From: an uncultured Eubacteriales bacterium
GTDB lineage: Bacteria > Bacillota > Clostridia > Christensenellales > Aristaeellaceae
Assembly: GCA_902782795.1 (NCBI GenBank)
Contig: CACZOT010000233.1
Location: forward strand, 1-6,067
Reading direction: 5' to 3'
Length of the DNA stretch: 6,067 nucleotides
A program made the position numbers and the translations under genes. Of the stretch, positions 1-4,378 are shown one piece after another. A model generated the notes under the pieces. That model had not been told where the DNA came from. It made no database searches and was given only the letters and a program-made list of their open reading frames with translations. Position 1 is the stretch's first letter. Every line of letters begins with the position of its first letter.

Positions 1-143
1 AGTTCGTCCGCCTGGCCCACGTTGCCGGAGACGGCGATGACCTCGCAATTGTTGTAATTCTCCTTGAGCCACGGGATGATGATGGAGGTGTCCAGACCGC
101 CGGAGTACGCCAGGACCACTTTCTTGATTTCCGCTTTATTCAT
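1..143 (-). CDS. argG: Argininosuccinate synthase, N-terminal part (cut by left edge)
   Basis: This would be the ATP-dependent ligase that joins citrulline and aspartate to give argininosuccinate, the penultimate step of arginine synthesis in the cytoplasm. Only the first 47 codons are inside the window. The protein begins MNKAEIKKVVLAYSGGLDTS, and residues 12-20 (AYSGGLDTS) are the N-type ATP-pyrophosphatase loop typical of this family. The following CEVIAVSGNVGQADE stretch (residues 33-47) matches the conserved VGQ segment of ArgG. The ATG at 143 is supported by AAGGAGA on the minus strand (151-157), 7 nt upstream. A consensus promoter and two ARG-box-like sites lie upstream, which fits arginine control. 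The rest of the gene, and possibly argH, would lie beyond the left edge. ThiI- or tRNA-thiolase-type enzymes share the loop, but the VGQ segment and regulatory context make ArgG much more likely. Confidence 0.95.
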   Translation of the reverse strand, partial: MNKAEIKKVVLAYSGGLDTSIIIPWLKENYNNCEVIAVSGNVGQADE

Positions 144-179
144 GGGATCGTCTCCTTGCCGTTGAAAGTTTATGCACGG

Positions 180-209
180 ATTATACAGCATACTTCCATT
201 CTTAGTCAA
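180..209 (-). promoter_or_regulatory. Sigma-A-type promoter of argG
   Basis: On the minus strand a -35 TTGACT (209-204) and a perfect -10 TATAAT (185-180) are separated by 18 bp. The expected start of transcription is near 173. That leaves a short leader of about 30 nt before the argG start codon, with room for little more than the ribosome binding site. Confidence 0.85.
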
Positions 210-215
210 GTAAAG

Positions 216-254
216 ATTGCAATAATATTCTTTAGAATGGCATATTTATTCATT
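216..254 (-). promoter_or_regulatory. Tandem ARG-box-like operators upstream of argG
   Basis: Two 18-bp sites resemble the ArgR/AhrC consensus (WNTGAATWWWWATTCANW). Read on the minus strand, box 1 is AATGAATAAATATGCCAT (254-237), matching 14 of the 16 specified positions. Box 2 is AAAGAATATTATTGCAAT (233-216), matching 13 of 16. They are separated by 3 bp, so their centres are 21 bp apart, the spacing known for paired ARG boxes bound by hexameric ArgR. Both lie upstream of the -35 element (box 2 ends 6 bp from it) instead of covering the -10, which is unusual for simple repression. The matches were counted by eye. The AT-rich background raises the chance of false matches, but the spacing and location argue for real sites. 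Confidence 0.7.
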
Positions 255-260
255 TGCGTG

Positions 261-290
261 TACAAAAAGGCCGGGGCCTTTCGCCCCGGC
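261..290 (-). terminator. Intrinsic terminator of the flavoenzyme transcript
   Basis: On the minus strand an 8-bp perfect stem, GCCGGGGC (290-283) with GCCCCGGC (277-270), closes a 5-nt loop (GAAAG) and is followed by CTTTTTG. It lies 16 nt after the stop codon of the alpha-hydroxy-acid oxidase-like gene. It separates that transcript from the argG promoter region. Confidence 0.88.
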
Positions 291-305
291 ACTTGCGCCG
301 CGGAA

Positions 306-1193
306 TCAGATGCGGTGGATGATACCCGCGTCCATGTGGCCGCAATCGCGGCAGCCGGTAAAGGCCATGGCCTTCCCCAGCTCCGCGTTGGCCTTGCGGA
401 ACCACTCGGCCACGCCGTGCTCCTGGTCGTTCTTGATCGCGGTCATGAGCGGCCGCCCCACGCATACGCCTGACGCGCCCAGGCACAGCGCCTTGAAGGC
501 GTCCATGCCCCCGCGGATCTCGCCGTCCACGAAGATCTTCGCGCGGCCGCTGGTGAAGCGGGCGATCTCTGGCAGCATGGCCAGGGCGGGCATGGCGTAA
601 TCGATGGCGCCGTTGTGGTGGGAGATGACCATGCCGCGCGCGCCGGCGGAGAGGGCGTGCTCGGCGTCGCGCATGCTCAAAACGCCCTTGACGATGAAGG
701 GCAGCTTGGTGGCGCAGCAGAGGGAGGCGAGCTCGGCGGTGGTCAGCGGGGCCATGGGATCGCCGTTGACGACGCCGTTCGAGCCGTCGCCGCTGAAGGA
801 GTGATCGATATCCACGCCCACAGCGAGCAGACCGCACTTTTCCGCGTGGGCGATCTTGCGCAGGATCACGTCGCGGTCGGCGTAGGGCTTGATGATCTCA
901 ATCACGCGCGCGCCGCTGGCGACCATGGCCTCGATCTGGCTTTCCTCGCACATGCCGTACCAAAGGGCGGCGTTGGCCTCCACCGCCCCGGCGGTCAGGG
1001 CCTTTTCGGCGCCCGGGAACATGAAATGATCCAGGTGCGAGAGCGCGGCGGTCATGATGGGCGAAGCGAAGCGCTCGCCCCAGAGCTCGTACGTCAGATC
1101 CGGCGAAACGGAATCCAGATAGCGGGTCTCGATGAGCAGGGAATCCAGGTATTCGCGGGTGATGCGGTTGGAGCTTCCGATGTTCTCAGGCAT
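306..1193 (-). CDS. FMN-dependent alpha-hydroxy-acid oxidase/dehydrogenase-like protein, divergent active site
   Basis: This 295-residue cytoplasmic protein has the TIM-barrel signature of the lactate/glycolate oxidase (FMN-dependent alpha-hydroxy-acid dehydrogenase) family. FIVKG at 166-170 carries the flavin-contacting Lys169. RDAEHALSAGARGMVISHH (175-193) corresponds to the DA..A...G...I.VSNHGG stretch, with catalytic His at 193. DGEIRGGMDAFKALCLGA (223-240) and VGRPL (245-249) match the FMN-phosphate loops. In well-known members the His motif reads SNHGGR, but here it is SHHNGA, so the substrate-binding Arg is Ala196. The second substrate Arg (in G.RERD) is also absent from 128-145. The true substrate is therefore unknown. 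At 295 residues it is shorter than the usual 340-380. ATG at 1193 is preferred over an upstream in-frame start at 1283 because AAAGGAGG sits 9 nt before it. The gene follows a DtxR-like regulator on the same strand. Type 2 IPP isomerase has a related fold but different motifs. Confidence 0.85.
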   Translation of the reverse strand: MPENIGSSNRITREYLDSLLIETRYLDSVSPDLTYELWGERFASPIMTAALSHLDHFMFPGAEKALTAGAVEANAALWYGMCEESQIEAMVASGARVIEIIKPYADRDVILRKIAHAEKCGLLAVGVDIDHSFSGDGSNGVVNGDPMAPLTTAELASLCCATKLPFIVKGVLSMRDAEHALSAGARGMVISHHNGAIDYAMPALAMLPEIARFTSGRAKIFVDGEIRGGMDAFKALCLGASGVCVGRPLMTAIKNDQEHGVAEWFRKANAELGKAMAFTGCRDCGHMDAGIIHRI

Positions 1194-1239
1194 GCGGGGA
1201 TCCTCCTTTGGCACGGTCCTGCGGTGGAAAAGCGGCGGC

Positions 1240-1272
1240 AAAGCAAAGGCCAGACCCGCGTCGGCCTGGCCC
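1240..1272 (-). terminator. Terminator-like hairpin between repressor and flavoenzyme genes
   Basis: On the minus strand GGCCAGGCC (1271-1263) pairs with GGTCTGGCC (1256-1248), a 9-bp stem with one G-U pair and a 6-nt loop. It is followed by TTTGCTTTG. The interrupted U-tract suggests partial termination. The hairpin starts about 18 nt after the stop of the upstream regulator gene. I found no convincing promoter between it and the flavoenzyme start, so some read-through is likely needed for that gene. Confidence 0.5.
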
Positions 1273-1289
1273 AGCCCTCGCAAGTGTTT

Positions 1290-1673
1290 CTAGCGCTTGG
1301 TGATTACGCCCAAATTGGCCGCGTGGGCCTTGAGGGCCTCGAACGTCTCCTGGCTCAGGTCGTGTTCGACCTTGCAGGCGTCCTCGCGGGCCGCGACGGG
1401 ATCGACCCCGATATCGGTGAAGAACTGCGTCAGCATCTTGTGGCGCTCGTAAATGCGCGTAGCGATCTCCAGACCGCTTTCGGAAAGCGTGATGAGGCCA
1501 TCCTTGTCCATGGCGATATAGCCGTTTTCGCGCAGGCGCTTGGTGGCATAACTGACGCTGGGCTTGGTGACGCCCAGCTCCATCGCCACGTCGATAGAGC
1601 GCACATAGCCATGCCGCTCCTGCAGCATGAGCATCGCCTCGAGATAATCTTCGGCAGATTTGAGTATGCGCAC
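1290..1673 (-). CDS. DtxR/MntR-family metal-dependent transcriptional repressor
   Basis: This 127-residue protein should be a dimeric repressor that binds DNA when loaded with Fe2+ or Mn2+. Residues 1-65 form the winged helix-turn-helix: SIDVAMELGVTKPSVSYATKRL (26-47) is the recognition region and GYIAMDKDGLITLSESG (51-67) the wing. Residues 70-120 form the metal-binding and dimerisation domain (ERHKML...CKVEHDLS). Likely ligands are Asp9, Glu12, His78, Cys100, Glu103 and His104. Asp9 resembles MntR, while Cys100 resembles the iron sensors DtxR/IdeR. There is no C-terminal SH3-like domain, as in MntR and many clostridial members. The start is GTG at 1673, preceded at a 7-nt distance by AAGGGAG; I saw no better start. 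It has its own promoter and is divergent from the GH42 gene. The flavoenzyme lies downstream. Its targets cannot be told from this window. Confidence 0.92.
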   Translation of the reverse strand: MRILKSAEDYLEAMLMLQERHGYVRSIDVAMELGVTKPSVSYATKRLRENGYIAMDKDGLITLSESGLEIATRIYERHKMLTQFFTDIGVDPVAAREDACKVEHDLSQETFEALKAHAANLGVITKR

Positions 1674-1697
1674 AGTATCACTCCCTTCTCTGACTAC

Positions 1698-1726
1698 AGA
1701 TTACCATGCGGAAGAGAAAAAATCAA
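1698..1726 (-). promoter_or_regulatory. Promoter of the DtxR-like repressor gene
   Basis: On the minus strand a -35 TTGATT (1726-1721) and -10 TAATCT (1703-1698) are 17 bp apart, with TG one base upstream of the -10 (extended -10). Transcription should start near 1691, giving a leader of under 20 nt. A small inverted repeat, TCTG-4-CAGA (1689-1700), overlaps the start region and could be an operator, though it is short. Confidence 0.75.
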
Positions 1727-1729
1727 GAG

Positions 1730-1774
1730 AGGCGGAAAAAACGCCTTATTTCCCACAAGATGTAGGCGAAAAAA
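1730..1774. repeat. AGGCG repeat cluster with A-tracts (candidate operator)
   Basis: On the plus strand AGGCG (1730-1734), a 7-nt spacer GAAAAAA and CGCCT (1742-1746) form a 17-bp inverted repeat whose edge lies 3 bp from the -35 of the repressor gene. A further AGGCG followed by seven A's (1763-1774) repeats the first copy 33 bp away, about three helical turns. Read on the minus strand, the 1763-1767 and 1742-1746 arms can also form a weak hairpin followed by six T's. Either protein binding or a weak terminator is possible; there is no resemblance to a classical DtxR box. Confidence 0.4.
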
Positions 1775-1864
1775 AGACAAGTGGTGGCACGATTCGCGTG
1801 AAACGGAAAGAGATAATTTCATGAACTTGCCAACACGCGCAGTTAATGCATCTAAACCGATGGT

Positions 1865-1882
1865 GAGGGCCAATTCGCCCTC
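1865..1882. promoter_or_regulatory. 18-bp near-palindrome upstream of the GH42 promoter (candidate operator)
   Basis: GAGGGC-C-AATT-C-GCCCTC is symmetric at 16 of 18 positions, with one mismatched pair near the centre. It ends 4 bp before the -35 element of the beta-galactosidase promoter, centred about 48 bp upstream of the predicted start. That position suits a dimeric activator or a repressor. As RNA it would form a 6-bp hairpin followed by CCTCTTGTTTT, a weak terminator on the plus strand, but there is no upstream plus-strand gene to terminate. Confidence 0.45.
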
Positions 1883-1886
1883 CCTC

Positions 1887-1915
1887 TTGTTTTCCCGGCG
1901 GGCGGATGGTATACT
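1887..1915 (+). promoter_or_regulatory. Promoter of the GH42 beta-galactosidase gene
   Basis: A -35 TTGTTT (1887-1892) and a -10 TATACT (1910-1915) are separated by 17 bp. The predicted start is near 1922, giving a leader of about 30 nt with AAAGGAG at 1934-1940. The -10 is the same hexamer as in the B12 operon promoter further on, while the -35 departs from TTGACA in its last three positions apart from the leading TTG. Confidence 0.7.
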
Positions 1916-1951
1916 GCCCTCAGAGATAGCGCGAAAGGAGCGTCCCTGCCC

Positions 1952-3931
1952 ATGAGAAACATCGTTTTCGGCACCGATTACTACCCGGAGCACTGGCCCC
2001 GCGAGCGCTGGGAGACCGACGCGCGCATGATGCGCGAGATGGGTCTGGACGTGGTGCGCATGGCGGAATTCAGCTGGGCGAAGATGGAGCCCGCCCTGGG
2101 CGAATTCCACTTCGAGTGGCTGGACGAGGCCATCGCCGTCCTCGCGAAGGAGGGGATCGTGGCTGTGCTCGGCACGCCCACCGCCGCGCCGCCCGCCTGG
2201 ATCTGCGAGCGGGACCCGGAGATCGAGCCCATGGACGAGAACGGCCAGCGCCTGCATTTCGGCGGCCGCCATCACGACTGCCAGTCCAACGCCGCCTACC
2301 GCGAGCACTGCCGCCGCATCGTCACGGCCATGGCCGAACATTTCAAGGATAACCCCAACGTCGTGGGCTGGCAGATCGACAACGAGCTGGGCAATTCCCA
2401 TGACGGCCTGTGCTTCTGTCCCTCCTGCGAGGCGCGCTTTCGCGAATGGCTGCGGGCCAGATACGGCGATATCGATTCTCTGAACCGCGCCTGGGGCACC
2501 GCCTTCTGGAGCCAGCAGTACGCCTCCTTTGAGCAGATCCACGCTCCGCGGCGCACCGTCACCGGGCGCAATCCCTCCCAGGCCCTCGATTGGAAGCGCT
2601 TCACCAGCGACCTCGTGTGCGATTTCTCCGCCTTCCAGGTGGAGATCCTCCGTCGCGTCACGCCGGACAAGTTCATCACCCACAACATGATGGGCTTCGC
2701 CGAGAAGGTCGATTACCGCAAACTCTCTGAGCAGTACGATTTCGCCTCGCACGACCAGTATCCCGGCGGGTTCTTCCGGCCCGGCGAGCCCGATCCCGCC
2801 ATGGGCGGCGCGGCGCTGGATTACATCCGTTCCCTCAAAAAGGCGCCCTTCTGGCTCATGGAGCAGCAATCCGCCATCACGGGCTGGCAGGTGCTCGGGC
2901 GCACGCCCAGGCCGGGCCAGCTGGGCCTGTGGGCGGCGCAGACCGTGGCGCACGGCGCGGACACCATCGTCTTCTTCCGCTGGCGCTCCTGCGCCATGGG
3001 TACGGAGCAGTACTGGCATGGCATCCTCCCCCACAACGGCGTGCCCGGCCGCTATCACGCGGAGCTGAGCGCGTTCATCCGGCGCTTCAAGCCTCTCATG
3101 GAAAAGACGCGCGGATCCATGCCCCGTCCCGAGACGGCCCTCCTCTTCTCCTACGACGAGGCCTGGGCCATGGGCATCCAGCCCCATCATCCGGACCTGC
3201 GCTACACCGGCCATCTCCTCACCTATTACCGCGCCCTGCAGAAGGCGCACGTGCCGGTGGATTTCGTCTCGGCGGAGGAGGACTACGCCGGCTACAGGCT
3301 CCTCGTCGCGCCGCTGATGTACCTGATGACGCCGGATCTGGCCGCGCGCCTGCGCTCCTTCGCAGAGCAGGGCGGCACGCTCGTCATCGATATGCGCTTC
3401 GGCGTCAAGGACGGCTCCAATCTCGCCCACACGGACGTTCCCCTGCCCGGGCTCGCCGCCGAGATGTGCGGCATGGAGATCACGGAATTCGACTGCCTGC
3501 GCTACGGGCCCGTCGCCGTCTCCTGGGGCAGCGAAACGTATGAGGGACGCCTCTGGGCCGACCTGATCGAGCTCAAGGGCGCGGAAGCACTGGCGTCCTA
3601 CGCCTCCGAGTTCTACGCCGGAACGCCCTGCGTCACGCGAAACCGCTGCGGCAAGGGCTGGGTCTACTACGTCGGAACCGAGATGGACGAGCCTTTCGCC
3701 GACCGGCTCATCGCCGAAGCCGCGGCCTCCGCTGGCGTCGCCCCGCTTCCCTTCCGCATGGAGGGCCTGGAGTGCACTCTGCGCCAAGGCGACCAGGGCG
3801 AATTCCTCTTCCTCCTCAACCACACGGACGAGGCGGTCTCCCTGCCCGCCGAAGAGGGCTGGCGGAGCGCTCTGCCGGACCAAGGCGACGTCATCCCGCC
3901 CTACGGCGCGTTCGTCTATACCCGCGCATGA
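1952..3931 (+). CDS. GH42 beta-galactosidase
   Basis: This 659-residue cytoplasmic glycoside hydrolase should remove terminal beta-linked galactose with retention of configuration. It opens with FGTDYYPEHWP (6-16), a hallmark of family GH42. Glu145 in WQIDNELG is the acid/base and Glu304 in WLMEQQ is the nucleophile. Cys110, Cys154, Cys156 and Cys159 (HHDC, CFCPSC) match the zinc-binding cysteines of the Thermus A4 enzyme. The layout is a TIM barrel (about 1-390), a glutamine-amidotransferase-like trimerisation domain (about 393-600) and a short C-terminal beta domain. Length is normal for the family and no signal peptide is seen, so substrate must be imported. The ATG at 1952 has AAAGGAG 11 nt upstream. 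The gene appears to be a single-gene transcript between its own promoter and a strong terminator. No sugar transporter is adjacent, so the natural substrate (galacto-oligosaccharide, galactan fragment or other) stays open. Confidence 0.97.
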   Translation: MRNIVFGTDYYPEHWPRERWETDARMMREMGLDVVRMAEFSWAKMEPALGEFHFEWLDEAIAVLAKEGIVAVLGTPTAAPPAWICERDPEIEPMDENGQRLHFGGRHHDCQSNAAYREHCRRIVTAMAEHFKDNPNVVGWQIDNELGNSHDGLCFCPSCEARFREWLRARYGDIDSLNRAWGTAFWSQQYASFEQIHAPRRTVTGRNPSQALDWKRFTSDLVCDFSAFQVEILRRVTPDKFITHNMMGFAEKVDYRKLSEQYDFASHDQYPGGFFRPGEPDPAMGGAALDYIRSLKKAPFWLMEQQSAITGWQVLGRTPRPGQLGLWAAQTVAHGADTIVFFRWRSCAMGTEQYWHGILPHNGVPGRYHAELSAFIRRFKPLMEKTRGSMPRPETALLFSYDEAWAMGIQPHHPDLRYTGHLLTYYRALQKAHVPVDFVSAEEDYAGYRLLVAPLMYLMTPDLAARLRSFAEQGGTLVIDMRFGVKDGSNLAHTDVPLPGLAAEMCGMEITEFDCLRYGPVAVSWGSETYEGRLWADLIELKGAEALASYASEFYAGTPCVTRNRCGKGWVYYVGTEMDEPFADRLIAEAAASAGVAPLPFRMEGLECTLRQGDQGEFLFLLNHTDEAVSLPAEEGWRSALPDQGDVIPPYGAFVYTRA

Positions 3932-3940
3932 TCTGCCTCC

Positions 3941-3985
3941 AGCGCCGCTCCCCCCCAATCCGGGGCGGGCGGCGCTTTTTCTTTT
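3941..3985 (+). terminator. Intrinsic terminator of the GH42 gene
   Basis: AGCGCCGC (3941-3948) pairs with GCGGCGCT (3969-3976). Further C-G pairs inside (3950-3954 with 3962-3967, one bulge) extend the stem, and TTTTTCTTTT follows (3976-3985). It begins 10 nt after the stop codon. The last bases of the U-tract are also the first bases of the -35 of the next promoter. Confidence 0.93.
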
Positions 3986-4012
3986 GACAAACAGGCCCCG
4001 GGCCGGTATACT
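3984..4012 (+). promoter_or_regulatory. Consensus promoter of the B12 uptake operon
   Basis: A perfect -35 TTGACA (3984-3989) and a -10 TATACT (4007-4012) are separated by the ideal 17 bp. Transcription should start near 4019, just before the cobalamin aptamer. Such a strong promoter suits a gene set whose control is applied after initiation by a riboswitch. Confidence 0.92.
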
Positions 4013-4032
4013 TGTGAAAGACAAGCGAATAG

Positions 4033-4207
4033 CGTGCGTTTATGCGCCCAAAGCGCCGGGCCCGCGAGGGCCCGAGGGAATCGCGGATGCAAATTCCGAG
4101 CTATCCCAGTAACCGTGAAGCGGACGAACGGGCAATGATGTCACTGTCGCAAGATGGGAAGGCGCCCCAGTAGGATGAGGCCAAGCCGGGAGACCTGTTT
4201 ACGCACG
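4033..4207 (+). ncRNA. Cobalamin riboswitch aptamer
   Basis: The aptamer binds a corrinoid, typically adenosylcobalamin, and lowers expression of the downstream genes. Recognisable pieces, in order, are the closing stem CGTGCGT (4033-4039) with ACGCACG (4201-4207), and GGGAA (4076-4080). Then comes CGGATGCAAATTCCG (4084-4098), matching the GG.TG.AA.TCC core. Next are TCCCAGTAACCGTGAAG, GGACGAACG (4122-4130) and ATGTCACTGT (4138-4147). GGGAAGGCG, CAGTAGGATGA (4168-4178) and the B12 box AAGCCGGGAGACCTG (4183-4197) complete it. This layout matches clostridial cobalamin riboswitches. GTAACCGT departs from the common GCYACTGT, and the B12 box ends TGTTT instead of TGCC, so affinity or ligand preference could differ. 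The next gene is a B12-type binding protein, which confirms the call. Confidence 0.94.
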
Positions 4208-4231
4208 AAATCTCTGGGATTGGGTGAAAAG

Positions 4232-4291
4232 CGCGTGCCTGCGCACGCGTCTATTTTGGGCTGTTCCTCAATCTTGGAGGAGCAGCCTTTT
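4232..4291 (+). terminator. Riboswitch expression platform: two hairpins, second with U-tract
   Basis: Directly after the aptamer, CGCGTGC (4232-4238) pairs with GCACGCG (4243-4249) around a 4-nt loop and is followed by TCTATTTT. Then GGCTGTTCCTC (4259-4269) pairs with GAGGAGCAGCC (4277-4287), an 11-bp stem with one G-U pair followed by TTTT (4288-4291). The second is a fair intrinsic terminator between the aptamer and the first gene, so premature termination is the likely control when corrinoid is bound. I did not find a clear antiterminator inside the aptamer by eye. Confidence 0.65.
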
Positions 4292-4328
4292 GCGCGCCCG
4301 GCGCAGGTGAGCCCGGGCACAGAGCGCG

Positions 4329-4370
4329 TCTGCTCCTGCCCTGTTCGCTGTCAATACGGAAAGGAGCGGA
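4329..4370 (+). promoter_or_regulatory. Possible helix hiding the ribosome binding site of the BtuF-like gene
   Basis: TCTGCTCCT (4329-4337) is complementary over 9 positions (one U-G) to AGGAGCGGA (4362-4370), which includes the Shine-Dalgarno sequence of the downstream gene. The same strand segment 4330-4337 is also perfectly complementary over 8 bases to AGGAGCAG (4278-4285) in the 3' arm of the upstream terminator hairpin. The two pairings exclude each other. The loop of the first would be 24 nt, which weakens it. This is inference from base complementarity only. Confidence 0.4.
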
Positions 4371-4378
4371 ATATCCCT

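Noticed and set aside
156..473. 105-codon plus-strand open frame over the argG regulatory region
   Set aside because: It spans the ARG boxes, promoter and terminator and then runs antisense to the flavoenzyme; it has no ribosome site of note.
1194..1283. N-terminal extension of the flavoenzyme to 1283
   Set aside because: The extra 30 residues cover the terminator-like hairpin and the AAAGGAGG ribosome site; nothing in them resembles the family.
1774..1864. Possible small RNA or extra promoter (GATAAT at 1812-1817, TTGCCA at 1827-1832)
   Set aside because: No properly spaced pair of promoter elements was found, and the only terminator candidate (1865-1893) is weak.
1680..1951. Catabolite-repression (cre) site or classical DtxR box in the divergent intergenic region
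   Set aside because: I scanned for TGNAANCGNTNNCA and for TTAGGTTAGSCTAACCTAA by eye and found no acceptable match.
615..1955. 446-codon plus-strand open frame opposite the flavoenzyme and repressor genes
   Set aside because: It lies antisense to two genes with clear family motifs; its sequence is low in recognisable motifs and typical of an antisense frame in GC-rich DNA.
1821..1955. 44-codon upstream open frame whose stop overlaps the GH42 start (ATGA)
   Set aside because: The overlap looks like translational coupling, but the frame contains the -35/-10 promoter and the palindrome. It starts about 100 nt before the predicted transcription start and is part of a longer chance-open frame.
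1694..4024. 776-codon minus-strand open frame opposite the GH42 gene
   Set aside because: It is antisense to a full-length GH42 enzyme with all catalytic residues. It reads through the terminator and both promoter regions and has no recognisable domain.
4154..4378. N-terminal extension of the BtuF-like gene to an ATG at 4154
   Set aside because: The extension would translate the 3' half of the riboswitch and its hairpins and would put the signal peptide inside the protein. ATG 4379 has a good ribosome site.
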